From the NCBI GenBank assembly GCA_051453625.1, contig JBOZIK010000001.1, positions 169,710,824 to 169,767,921 on the forward strand: DNA of 57,098 bases. Direction: 5' to 3'. The stretch is from Welwitschia mirabilis. Its lineage: Eukaryota; Gnetophyta; Gnetopsida; Welwitschiales. Positions 18,481 through 30,771 of the stretch are shown here, piece by piece (position 1 is the stretch's first letter; the number at the start of each line of letters is the position of its first letter). The notes beneath the pieces are model-generated. The model was given only the letters and a program-made list of their open reading frames with translations. It did not search any database and was not told the DNA's origin. Position numbers and translations under genes: made by a program.

Positions 18481-20130
18481 ATGTATCTTCTCATACTCTT
18501 TTTTATCTATTAAAGAGAAGATAAATATTTTATGCCATGTTTATTTTCATATTCACACTTAAGTAAACAAGATCCAATTTAAGGTTAATTTTCTCATGCA
18601 GCTTTTAAAACATTAGTCTGATGAATTGCATATCAATTGTCTTAATTATGATAAATGATGTCTAATTTTTATCTCTACTCTGGCACTAATTTCTTTCCCT
18701 TTTTTCTTTGAAAGATGTTGACCTTTTAAGGTCTTTAATACCTTTTGATATATTCATTTTATTTCTTAGTTTAATTAAAATATTTTCATGGATCGACATC
18801 CTTTCTTTAGTCTTCTAATTGTGTGACTAGCATTGTGGATCCATGTAAGCAGATGTTCATTTAAGTTATTTTGCAAAACTGTTTTTACGGTAAGCATTAC
18901 AAAGCATTACGTTAAATTAAAAGAGTAAGAAAATAATATTGTAGAGTTATTATGGGAGTTCGGCAAAGTTATTATAGCAATTGGGTAAGTTTTGAAAAAT
19001 GGTTAAGAAGCATAACAATAAGACATAAAACAAATGTAGTTGAATGATGAAAAGGTAGTACAAGGGTTAGTTGATGAAATGTAGTGAACCTATAAAGAAT
19101 TAATACAAAAAATCAAGTGCACGAAGGGGTTGAAACAAAATATAAAAACCATATAAAAGGTGAATTGTTGAAAATTTATATAAATATTTACTGATTTGTT
19201 AAGTCACTATTTCAACCCTAAATTACATATGTACCATGTTAATTTTTATTCAACATGGAGAGGATGCTGCAGTTGAAACTTTCCATCACCCTACTTTCCT
19301 AAAAAGTGTAGCCATCATAATTGCCTAAATGATTAAATTAATTACAGTAAGAGCCTTGTAATGTACTAAATATGATATCTAAAATTTAAGTATTGACCCC
19401 TAAATGAAAAATGAGTGTTTAAGTAGTCGAGTTACTATCCCATTGGCTTCTTACTCAACATAATTTTTTCTTGCATACCATAAATAAAGAGTGTTAAAGG
19501 TTTACACAATAATATACATTTTGGAATACGAATCAAAATCAAGGGTTGGAATTCCATCTAGAATATATTATCATTTATTCTCTATTTTACTCTTTGTTCT
19601 TAAACATTCAACCTTATTAATAATAAAGTTACACCATTTGTATGTGATTCCATTCAATTGCACAAAATTTTACCCATTGTTTTGAATCAATTATATCATG
19701 GAAACTTCATTTCATAATAAAATTATATTATGTAGAAGAATAAATAATGAATGACAACCCTAAGGCATAATGGAGAGGGAGTAGTAAAGGAGCAAAGTAG
19801 ATTAGGAAATAAAGTTAGTGTGAATGAAAGGTGTAGTATCTTAAGCATTGTAGTGCCAATATTCCTTGCCAAGAAAAACAACATTTAGTGGCAAGTAGAG
19901 CATTCCAATGGCGATATGTAGTAGTAGAAACTTTGGTGAAGGGCCAAACTATCTACATGATTTTAGCTATGGCTTATTCTAATGAAGCCAGATCATTTAT
20001 TTAAGGTTTACTTAGATATTTGTTGTCTCAGATAAGGCGTGCATTAAGCCAATAGCAAATTTAAGAATTGTTTGTTATGCATATTTGTTTTAACTAGTCT
20101 TATACCTAAATTAAACTTAATATATTCCTA
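18481..20130. other. AT-rich spacer, nothing assigned
   Basis: About 1.6 kb of AT-rich sequence. Reading frames are short (longest 64 codons, at 19491) and show no family signal. It may be LINE-2 3' sequence followed by unrelated DNA. No LTR pair or A-tail was found. Confidence 0.5.
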
Positions 20131-20329
20131 GATAGCTATAAAATGTATGCATGGCAATAGAAGAGTTAGAGGTAGTGAAAATGTCCAAAGTACTTCTTTT
20201 ATTTTGTTTATTTTTACTTTTAGATGGGAGGAGGGGAGGGGGTTAAGGGGAATAAATCCTAAGAGGGGAATCCTAGTTTTTTGAAACACATGATTTAGCC
20301 CTTGCTCCATGGATATTAGGTGCTTAGCG

Positions 20330-20727
20330 TGATGAAGCTATATTTGACAATGTTTTGATATGGGTTAGAATAATGAAATTTCTAATAGAGTTCTATGAGG
20401 AAAGCTTCTTTGAAAAAATTGTAAGAAAGTTTAGAAGACTAGTTTAGGTAACAAAACAATGGCTAAATCCTTTAGATTTACCTAAAAAAGCTTCACATAT
20501 TGGCTACCTTCCAAAACATAGAGAATATCAAACAAATTCAATTCAAATCCAATAAGGACTTTAAAGTCCTAGATGCTAAATATATGAATATATCAAAAGT
20601 GTGTAAAAATTATAGAAAATTAGTGCCATCTAAAACAAGCATGTGGATGACTCAAAAAAAAAAAAGTGCAACTTCTGTTAAAAAGAAAGGCATACAGGAT
20701 AATAGTGCAAAGGTAGCTAAGTTGTAA
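20330..20727 (+). pseudogene. LINE-3 ORF1 relic (DUF4283-like)
   Basis: The frame includes AIFDNVLIWVRIMKFLIEFY and then EESFFEKIVRKFRRL, which fits the DUF4283 pattern (V-x-V-W-V-R-x-x-K-x-P-x-E-x-Y-x-E-x-F). From 20500 a 75-codon frame is open with KVCKNYRKL (a possible zinc-knuckle remnant) and a Lys-rich tail. In LINEs this is the nucleic-acid-binding ORF1 product. Confidence 0.55.
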
Positions 20728-21578
20728 TTATTCTAGAAAATAAGGAGGAGTTCATAAAAATAGATTTGAGAAACTAACAGACTCTAAGGAAAATGATCGA
20801 AACAACCAAAAAGAAAAAAAATAAAAGATGACAGTGCCTTACCAAAAGAAATGAAACATGCACCTCCAAATGCAAATAATCAAATGAAGAAAACTAAGTA
20901 ATAAGAACTATCTAGGAATAATACATACTAAAGAGGAGGTTATAGAAAGAAATATCCTCTATTGTTAAAGGTTGCAATCTATATAACACTAAAGGAAGGC
21001 AAATGAATATTGGGGGGGAAATTAAAAAAAACTAAACTAAATATTTTAAAGAAATATTAATTAACCATTAAAGACATGATTAACAAACATCTCAATCATA
21101 GGAATAAATCTTGATGATAGTCTTGATATAGAATATAAAAGGGATGAAAACATTTTATAAGAATAAATACCTTCATCATCTCATGTAAGAATGCAACGAT
21201 AATTTATATCCAAAAATAGAAGTATTAATGGATGAATATCAAAAAGATCCATATATTTAGGAGATTATCATAGTTCATAGTAAACATAGAGTGGAATAAT
21301 TATTGATTACTAGTTAAATCCCTTTCAAAGTAGTAGAAATAAATAAATGGCCTAACACTTTTCAGATTGATGATCTAATCATTACTAGTTTTTATCATCT
21401 CTATAAGCATTACATAAGACTTTAAATTCTTAAGGAGCCCATAAAAAGTATAGTAATCAATGTTGTATATTTATTTATAACTTTAACTAATGCCTATATA
21501 AATGGAAAGATTTAGAAGCAAACACTAGAATGAAACTAAAGTTAAAATTTGAAATGGTAAGTGTTTTTAATTAAGTAG

Positions 21579-21678
21579 NNNNNNNNNNNNNNNNNNNNNN
21601 NNNNNNNNNNNNNNNNNNNNNNNNNNNNNNNNNNNNNNNNNNNNNNNNNNNNNNNNNNNNNNNNNNNNNNNNNNNNNN
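21579..21678. other. Assembly gap (100 N)
   Basis: A run of exactly 100 N flanked on both sides by agtgttttt-attaagtag, so the two contigs probably overlap or a repeat was collapsed. Confidence 0.95.
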
Positions 21679-22169
21679 AGTGTTTTTGATTAAGTAGCAA
21701 GCAAGGCGTCAATAGAATCCTGACCAGAATCGATAAAGATTGGATCTAATAAATATTGTAAATGACATAGATTATTCAATCAGAGTGTTATGATATCTAC
21801 TCACAAACTTATTACTCTTTAAATAAGGGAAAAGTATCTTGGTCATAATTTACCTATTACTCTTTTAATGAGGGCAAAATGATTTTGCCATAATTTTTTA
21901 AATCTCAAAGGATAGTAGCTAAATAAAGAGGTGCTTGAAGACTGGTTTAGGACATATGAAGCTAGTAGAATAAGGAAGACCCTTGGACATTTTTCATAAG
22001 AGCATTTTATCACCTCAAAAATACCTTAAGTCATGGCATAATGAGGATAGACACAATTTTAAAACTAAAAGAAAAGAGATATTAGAATAATTAAAGGAAA
22101 TATAGGGGAATGAAGAAGAAGGAAATCTTAACTATAAGGAAGAAAAAAAAATTTTAATGAAGTTGCATG

Positions 22170-23860
22170 ATTGATATAAGAATAAGAATGCTATTGAAAA
22201 AACCAATCAGGAATATATTAATTAAAACAAGGGGAAAAATGTTCAAAAGAGTTTTCAAGATAGCATTAAGAAATTTGAATAATAATTGGTTCAAAATAAT
22301 CAAAGTATAAGAAACAAAACCTAAACAAGAAAAAGAAATTATTAAGGAATTTGAAAAATATTTTATGGACCCATGAGAAGAACAAATAGTGTCTTTTCTA
22401 GTATTAGGATTAGAACAAGTATAAAGAGAGAAGATAAAGCAGAGTCTTATGAAATGGTTTTTAGGAACATAAATAGCTAAAGTAATGAAAAGCATAAGAA
22501 ATAATAAATTCATTAAACTAAATGGTTTTCTGATGAGATCCTATAAGAAATATGTCCTAGAGTTACTAGAAAACATCACAAGCATGACAGATGATATGCT
22601 GGGAAGAATAAGTATAGTATAAGAAATTAATTATACAAGTATTATAGTCATTCTAAATAAGTAATACATCATTGCCTCATAGCACTTCAAACCTATATCA
22701 GTTTATAATTTGATTTACTAGATTTTAGCCAAATATTTAATTTGTAGATAGCATCACTTTAACCTAAAGTTATTCATAAATCTTAACCTAGATTTATTAA
22801 ATCTAGGTTAATCTAAGATTAGATAATTTCAAATCATGAATTAATCTAAACTTGCAAGACTTGTAAATTTCTAATTATCTTTATTAACTTAAATAGAATG
22901 AAAGCTTATGAAACCATTAAATGGCAAGTCTTAAATCATATAATACTAAGTAAAAGACTTCTATCCAACTTTGTGAAACTAGTGTTAAATTTATAATACA
23001 TCGTTAGATCATTAGTGAAGATTAATGAAAAATAAAGTGGTTTTTCAAATTAAATAGATGTCTAAGGTAGGAAAACCCTTTATCATGCTACTTATTTATT
23101 TTAAGAATAAATATAATGTAGTTATTCTTAAGAAAATATAAAGCTAAGGGGATTTCCATAGGAAACCAAGTCTTTCTGAATAACCATTACACTGATGATA
23201 TTATTTGAAAACCAAAGTAATAAAAAAGAATGCTAGAGAAATAGTTAAAAGTATTAGAAAGTTTTGAAGTAATACAAGATTCTGTATAAGTCAAAATAAA
23301 TCCAAAATATATTTCTTTAATACTAATATAAATAGAAAAAGGATTATCGAAAATGAAATGGATATGAGATAGAGTTTTAAAAATAATGTTTCCCTAGGTA
23401 TGTTAACGAAGAACTAGAGTGAAATCAACACAAAAGAATTTGTTAAATAGATAAAGAAGAGATGCACATATTCATATAATAGATACTTATCCTATAATGT
23501 AAAAAGCATCATAGTCAGTACTTACATTAGTTTAATAGCTAATTATACGTTAACCATTAGCAATCCACTTAAGAAAATATGTTAGTTAATTAAGATCTTT
23601 TAAAGGTTTTTTTAATTGTTATAAGAAAAGGAAAAGTCTTAAATTCACCTAGTTAAATGAATCAATCTAAGCATATGCAAGGAATCAAGTAGCATAGGAA
23701 TTAGTAGAATAGAGAATATAAAATTCCTAAGAAAAAGGAAAATAATATAAAGACTATGGAAAAATGAAGTATCATAACAACAAATACAATCTAGACTAGT
23801 GGATGGGTTCGTCCTATGAAAAAACATTACTTAGTCTAGAAAATCATTATTGGCCTACTC
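22170..23860 (+). pseudogene. LINE-3 reverse transcriptase, broken
   Basis: Around 22205-22250 LKQGEKCSKEF matches the pre-RT W-x-K-x-G-D-K-N block. At 22625-22755 INYTSIIVILNK and then HFKPISVYNLIY*ILAKYL match RT motifs 1-2. FINLNRMKAYETIKWQVL is the motif A relic near 22880. NPLSCYLFIL is the motif B relic near 23080. NNHYTDDIIW at about 23179-23208 is the motif C relic (YTDD for YADD). VKINPKYISLI is motif D near 23290. Many stops are present. Confidence 0.7.
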
Positions 23861-24269
23861 AAGAAAATATATTAGTTAATGAAAAGCTTTTAAAGGTTTT
23901 TTTTGGTTATAAGTAAAGGAAAACATTCAAATTTACTTAGTTAAATGAATCACTCTAAGCAAACACACGAAATCAAGTAGCATCGAAATTAGTATCATAG
24001 AGGATATAAAACTCCTAAGAAAAAGGAAAATAATACAAAGGCTACAGGAAAATGAAGTATCATGGGAAATTTTAATGAACAACAAATATAATTCAGAATA
24101 GTGGATTATTTTGTCCTATAAGAAAATAGTACATAGTCTAGACAAAGCATCAAGAGTATAGTCATAAGTCAAGATTATACTAATAAAGAGGTTTAATATC
24201 AAATTATGAAAAAAATGAAAAATGAAAACAAATTATGAAAATGAGTAATATAGAAAAAGCAAAAATCAA

Positions 24270-24420
24270 AACCTTCATTTGTCTCTTAGCACACAAAGAA
24301 ATTATAATAACTAACAGATTAATGAGATGAAAAATCAATGTTCCTCAAACTTTTATAAGTGTTATCATAAAAATAGAACAAATAATTTTTTTTTTTGAAG
24401 ATTGTGAATGAATAAGGAGA
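24270..24420 (+). pseudogene. LINE-3 zf-RVT relic
   Basis: TFICLLAHKEIIITNRLMR followed by an NVPQT-I-I-K-I-E-Q-I-I-F-F-x-D-C-E pattern fits the zf-RVT consensus (A-H-x-x-I-L-T-x-x-x-L-x-R-R-x-I ... E-x-x-x-H-L-F-F-x-C). Most zinc ligands are lost. It marks the C-terminal end of LINE-3 coding sequence. Confidence 0.5.
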
Positions 24421-25514
24421 TTTTCTCACATAGAAACTTGTAGTATAAATACCTCCCACCATAGGTAGTATGAGTCAAAATTCTACTAAACTACATGTTA
24501 GTAGATATGGAAGCATCAAGATTAAATAACATTCAAAGAATTAACTTTGAGCTAAGCCAAGCCACTACAAAATTCCTGAAATAGTGGAACAACATCATTT
24601 TAGTAAGTATGGATAAACACTATATTAATAAGTTAGACTTAAGAAGGTGTTATGTGTAATGTTGAGAGTTGTGAAGCTTTATGGTGTATATAAGATAGGA
24701 TCTCATGTTACAGAGATTCTAGAGGTCGCCTAGTTATAACACAAAAAAATTTTTTAAAAAAGGGAAAAGGGATATCATGATATTTTAGAAAACTAAAATT
24801 CAAGTAACTTAGGACTTCATTGAGTCTTAAACACAGGCAAAAGTCTGAGCCTAGATTCAAAAGGGAAACTTGAGGTTATTACTTTATATGGTGAAGAATT
24901 AGTTTATTTTAAAGTAGATATCTTTTAAATATACCCATCCTACGACCATAGAAATTATTTTTAAAAATGATTAATAGATATCTTATTCAATTAAGTGTTA
25001 ATGTAAACTCAAGAGGATTCACTTCTTCTACCTAAGATTTCTAAAGTATGGGTATTTAATTAATGTTATAGACTTTTTCATTCAAATGATTGCAAAAGAA
25101 GAATACCATTTGACATTCTAGCCTAATTATGGAATTATTAGAAAAGGATTGAGAAATATGCCACCTAGTTCCTCTGAAAGAATGCTTGAAAAGGCTAACA
25201 AAATTCTGGAAAGAAAAAAGTATAGAAAGTAAAAAGAAAAAGAGGAAAACAAATAGAGATAACAGTTCAATGAGAAGGTATACGTATAGGATCCATCATG
25301 TAAGGCCACAACTAATAAATTGATAGAGGATAACCTTAAAGGGTATAACAAAGAGTTAAAGAGTAATTATTACATGCTTAAATGGTAATCCTACCGTAGT
25401 CTATAAAAGTATAAGTAATAAAAATAAACCTTTTCTTATAATTAAAAAAATCTCTTGCCTTCCAATTACTTAATTTATAGTTACCTATTGAAGAAAATTT
25501 CAATGAAGAAAAGA
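24421..25514. other. Unassigned sequence between LINE-3 and the LTR element
   Basis: AT-rich with frequent stops in all frames. A Lys/Arg-rich stretch near 25180-25270 could be the remnant of a retroelement frame, but no motif allows naming. Probably the LINE-3 3' region plus older debris. Confidence 0.4.
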
Positions 25515-26944
25515 TTATTTACACGTAAACTTTGATGTTAGAAACAAGTATAATTGATAAATTTAGCATAGGAAAAGAAATTTCATTCATCAAATTATCA
25601 TAAAATGATGTATTATACCCTTTTTATCATGTTTTCATGAAATTATGAACTTTTCGTAGCATTAGCAAGTTTATTGTTGAATTTTAAAGATCATTGTAAA
25701 ACCTTACGGAATTCTAGCATGAAACGTTGGTGCCACTAGCCAAGACTACCAGTGCCACTATTCTTCTAAGGAAAACTTGCTCCAAACTCACATTCCTACA
25801 TCCATTGGGAAAATTCATCACTTTACACTTATGGGCTAAGTCAAATGATAAATCAGATTTGACCTTTAACTCCAGTGATAATTGGTAGAAGTACAAGATG
25901 ATATGTTACAACAATATGTGGTAGCAACGAGGATGATCATGTGAAGATACATGACACAACACATGTGGGCAGCATCATTACTAATTAGAGAACATGTCAT
26001 TGTCATGTTTACATAATAAGATAAGGAATCTTCATTTGTGGCTACATGCCAAGAATTGTAACTTCCTCTTTAAGTAATTGCTCAATATAACCTCCCTTAT
26101 GTAATGGCCCACATGATGATCACTTAATACAATTGTGATGAAGCTTTCTAAGCCTTTTCTCATCTATAAAAAGGCCTTTAATTCCCATTATAAACATCTT
26201 CTGGTTGGCTAATGAAAAGAGGAATTATAGTGCTAGGATGTCATGGTGTTCTCTTTATCTTTCTTTAGGGTGAAAGGTTTAAGCCTGGTTGAGGAGTTTT
26301 TCTTATTTAGATTTCTCCATTTGATTTAATGTATCTCTTTTAGTTTTAATACAAGAATTAATTTTATTCCTTTTAATGTTAATGGTCATGCATGTGGTAT
26401 TACCGATCTTTAGATGAACCTAATTATTAAGTAGGTCTCATTATTTCATTATTAATGCATAGAAATAGGTATTAGCAATCTTTAGATGAGCTTACTTAAT
26501 TATCAAGTTCTTTTATACCAAGTGAGTTATTTGAGATTGCTTTTGTGATTTCATAGTTATTGTCATTTCATGGATCTTGTGCATACTTTTCATGCTTATA
26601 AAGGGCTATGAAGGATCAGAACTGAAAAAATCATCAACACTCATAAGAGTAATGAGATTATGCCTTCATGTTGAGCCTTAACGAATTGATAGTTTAAATT
26701 CAAGTGTTAGGATATAGAAATAATTAAGAGTGAAGGTGAAGTGAAGGATGAATCGATTAGACCTTTTAAGCACTTCTGTTTTTCTAATGACATTAACCAA
26801 AGATCAATTTAAATCTTAACTGTTTTTTTTTTGTTTTGATTTCTTTTTTAATATAAATTAGAATAATCTTGTTTTTCTTATTTAATTACTACAATGATAC
26901 TAGGTTCTACCTAGTTAAAACCATTTCTTATACTAAAATGAACA
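25515..26944 (+). repeat. 5' LTR (1430 bp)
   Basis: It matches 30772-32215 along its length. Landmarks shared by both are tgtattataccctttttatc, aaaccttaYggaattYtRgc, ctacatccattRgg-aaattc, catctataaa-ggccttWa, and the final ctaaaat-agcA/gaaca. It ends CA; the initial TG of the partner is TT here. A TATA-like ctataaaaagg lies at 26163-26173. Confidence 0.85.
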
Positions 26945-26950
26945 AGATTT

Positions 26951-26968
26951 TGGTATCATTGCCAGGGA
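26951..26968 (+). promoter_or_regulatory. Decayed primer-binding site, tRNA-Asp type
   Basis: It reads TGGTATCATTGCCAGGGA, against the plant tRNA-Asp primer site TGGCGCCGTTGCCGGGGA. All five differences are C-to-T or G-to-A changes, three of them in CpG context. It lies six bases inside the LTR end. Confidence 0.75.
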
Positions 26969-28189
26969 TATTAACACGATAGCTTTTCAAGAGTGCATGG
27001 TTTTCTTCTTGTAATTTTTTAGTTAGTTGTTATTTATTTAGTGATGTGTACTAGTCCATTTTTAGTAATACCTGAACTGGTCCTTTACTCTTTTGTTTAT
27101 GTATTTTCATTTTCTTTTAGTGGTTGGTACTGGTCCTTTTTTAGTAAAACCCGAATTGGTCAACTTTCTGAGTTTTGTTTAGTTTTTTGTTCTAGTATAA
27201 AACTTATCTTCATATCTAATATTTTGTGCTATAGGTCTAACGAATTTTCTATAGGTGCAACAAAAACTAAGATCAAGAAAAGAAGAAAAACTAGATTTTA
27301 AAACTCTAATGATTTTATTTTGTATGTTTAATGTTTCTGACAATTTTGTTTTGTGTGTTTGATGTTTCTGTGATTTCTATAAAATTCTATAAAATTTTAT
27401 TTCTATTCTATTTTTATTCTATTGTCTAAATTTTAATAAAATAAAAAACATGTAAGGTTTATTATCTTAGGTTACAAAATTTTTTTAGTTATAGTTGATT
27501 CAAGTTTCTATTAAATTTTTCTTAGATGCTGCAATCCAAGCATTCTACACTGACCTAAAACTAACCCCTGTACATTTTCATATTGTTCTGCTCAAAGCAA
27601 CCGATGCTGCCACCTCTCATGACTAGTATTGCATAGACTAAAACTTCAACAAAAACCTTACATTACCTCTTTGAATATTTTTCTATTACAGGCCTTCTCT
27701 AAAACTATAAAAATTGAAAAAAACATGAACCTTTAGCTAAAACCAAACCTATTTTTCAAAAGTTAGAAATGACTTAGGGGCCTAACTATTTCAAACAGTT
27801 TTTGAACTTCAACTTGCCTATCCTTATAGTTTTTGGAATAATGAACAATCTAAATGCATTGTAAAAGACTTACTTCAACCTAAACAAACTTTAAGGGACT
27901 AATTTCAACATTCTCAACTACTAAGTCTTTTTGAAATAAGACACATTTGAAGAGTATCTTCAACCCCATCCATACATTGATCAACCTCCCTGTAATGCTT
28001 AATTTGAAGATCCTTATATCAATTCATAAGAGTTTAATTCCATAAACACCATCACCTCTCACAATCCTTATACTTTATCCTCCTATTCATATTTATCATC
28101 CTTTAACCCTTACCCTTCATCTTCCTTTTAATATCCTTCATTATTTGATCATCACCCATCATCTTTATATGTCTAATAATCCACTTCAC

Positions 28190-29013
28190 CTTCCTTCAAA
28201 GATACCTTTCAAATATTTTTGGAAAGTGCTACTGAATCTTCTTCCAACACACTTTAATTGAATTCTCATTATTTATAAGAAACCTCCAAAAAAACTAAGG
28301 AAAACATTAATAAATGTCTTAAACATATAGCCTAAACATGTGATCAAATACTTAGGATTCTTAATCAATAACAATAAGAAGAAACCTTTCTACATTTCGT
28401 GAATCTAAGAGTCTTGAAAACTTTAAAGGGATTATTGAGACTAGAATTAATTACATCCAAATCATATCCCTTAGGAGTGAGGAAGAAACCTAACAAGAGA
28501 TCCACAAAGAAACCTATGAAGGAAAGCCAAAAAGATCTTTAGTTTAGAAATGCCTTAGAGAGTAAACTATTATGCATAAATAGGCTATACTTTGGAGCAG
28601 GATTAGACACACCAGATGATGATCATTCAGTAGCACGTGAGCAATCATTTGGTGAAAATGAAAAATTAGAGAGCAAAATAGAGGATGAATCAATAAATGA
28701 CATTGATGAGAAAAACATTGAATCACAAATATTGTCGCTTAAGCAACTATTTGAGGAAGAATTTCTTAACAACCTTACTAAAGAGAGAACATTAGCTAAG
28801 AGTCTGTACATGATTCATCCTACGAAAATCCTTTATCTTTTTCCCAATAATATTAAACCAACAATGTCACTTTCATCTTTTTCATCGAAGAAAGACCTAC
28901 ACCGTAATGACAAAGACAAAATATTTATATCTTTAGAATCATTTTTTGTTATCCTTCTTGATGATCATTTGCATTCCCTAATGGTTTCTAATTCATCTTT
29001 ATCTTTACCTTAA
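28190..29013 (+). pseudogene. Gag-like coding relic of the non-autonomous LTR element
   Basis: A stop-broken frame at 28196 reads FKDTFQIFLESATESSSNTL and then a K-T-K-E-N-I-N-K-C-L-K-H-I coiled segment, similar in style to the linker after gag in Athila-type elements. After a frame change, 28543-29013 is open for about 156 codons; it contains DTPDDDHSVAREQSFGENEK, an acidic stretch, then SLKQLFEEEFLNNLTKER. I do not recognise a domain in the second part. It is the only coding-like stretch in the internal region. Confidence 0.35.
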
Positions 29014-29964
29014 AATGATGACTTGCATAAATTGTTAAGTAAATAAAAACAGGCTAAGGGATGGACAATTTCTGAGTTAGAACATATTTGTTTTAGTACT
29101 AACGTTAACATTCTTTCAACTTTTATGGAATCATGCATAAATATCTATGAGGATTCTCTCTCATATTTGAATGCTTTGTATAATCTTGATTCATCATTTA
29201 ATCATTACACTCACCATCTTAAGCCTTCATGCATACAATACCTTGAAAATCCCTTTCTAAATTTTTAGCTTCATTGTATGCCTTTAATTTAGGTTTTTTT
29301 TTCCTTTGTAGAATACATTTTTCTTTTAGGATATATTTAGGTTAAAAAAATTAAAAATCCTAAAAACATTTGTGCTTAATGCCCTTTATCTTCTTAAAAC
29401 TACTAAGCACTTCCACCTATGTAATCATCATCTTAAACAATGTCATTTAGGAAATCAAAATTTTACTTGCACCATAGAATAAGTCATCATCGCGTCAAAC
29501 TGCAGTATCCCTTCCACTTTGATGGTTCCTAATAGAGACCATAAATCACCTTCCACTTCCATGCATCTATAAGTTCCTAAGATTAGATGATCCGGGTTGA
29601 TGACCCTTAATGAAATAAACCAATAATAAGTGATTCACACCTCATTGCAAATTAGGCAAAATTTAAGTTTACTTGTAGTTTTTCGAAAAAAAAAAAGGTT
29701 TTGCTTATTTTCAAGTTAAATTGTTAAGGTTAGTTTCACTTAGGGTATTTCAATTGGAAAATATGGTTGAACTAAGATGGGATCTACTTTCATCCTAAGT
29801 TAATTATTTTTAAAGTATTTTATGGGAACAAGAATTGTTTTGATTAGGCTAATGAATCAATGATTCCTTTATGTGCATAAAAAATTATTAAATATGAGAA
29901 GGATGATTAAAAGAAAAAGAAATGTCTCCTTTCCCCAAAAAACAATATTTATTGATCCATTAAA

Positions 29965-30105
29965 AATTATGTTTAGTTAACTGCATAAGGGCTATGGATG
30001 CTCATTGGCAATGCAGCTCTAACAATTTATTTTATGACATGCTCAGTTGCATCGGGGCTATAAGTGCTTGTTGGCAATGTAATACTAGTCCTTTATATAT
30101 CAAAA
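29965..30105. repeat. Short two-copy repeat, about 66 bp unit
   Basis: The motif gggctat-gtgctYgttggcaatg occurs at 29989 and 30055 with similar surroundings (gttaactgcat / cagttgcatc before it). It lies in the 3' untranslated part of the LTR element. Confidence 0.6.
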
Positions 30106-30771
30106 TGCTTAACTCTATTGGAAAGAGATGTCATAATAATGGATGACCAATTAGATCAAAATGCTTAAACAAGAAACACAACATGATTGTAAAAAAGGTT
30201 AAATGGCATAAAAAAGGTGGAATTGGAAGATTCTTTTCTATTCACTTTTCTTAATTTGTGTACTTGGATATTTGCTTAACTAATTTTTTGATTGCTTACA
30301 ATTTTAATTATGGGATATCTTATTTGTCTGATATTAAGACACATGTTAAACTTAGAATAAAATTTACAAATTTTTATTAAATGTAATAATTAATTTAGGT
30401 AGTCTATCTTTTGAATTAGTGGATGATGGATTTTAATAAGTTTTCATGTTTTGTTTGTCCTTAGATTATAGTATAGTTTTTCCTAAATACTTACATTAAA
30501 AATTAGTCATTAGCCTTATATAAAAAGCCTTGTAATGTAAAATCTTTTTAATATTTTGACTTGTTCTTAAAATCCTTTCATAAATTTTCTATCTGTTTGT
30601 AACTTTGAGGATAATTTTTAGTTTTGATTAGGGGGTATGGCATTCATTTTTATAATTTTTTTTTAATTTTAATGCCTTAATTGTCAAAAATTGATTCAAA
30701 AGTTTCAAAAATGATATCATTTTCTTTATCAACTTTTTTTCTAGGAGACAAGAAAAAGTCTAGTTAGAGGG

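Larger units (their letters stand above)
20130..24420 (+). mobile_element. Third LINE (LINE-3), heavily decayed
   Basis: A plus-strand order of ORF1 DUF4283 relic (20330-20490), linker, gap, pre-RT region, RT (22620-23260) and zf-RVT (24270-24410). The endonuclease expected around 20900-21900 is not recognisable, partly because of a gap. Borders are approximate. Confidence 0.65.

Noticed and set aside
12409-24420. Possible alternative genetic code (TAA/TAG read as Gln, as in ciliates), because many stops stand at Gln positions in otherwise readable frames.
   Set aside because: TGA also stands at Trp and Arg positions, CAA and CAG still occur at other Gln sites, frameshifts and lost catalytic residues accompany the stops, and the DNA-PKcs exons have no such stops. 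Methylation-driven decay of transposons explains all of this.
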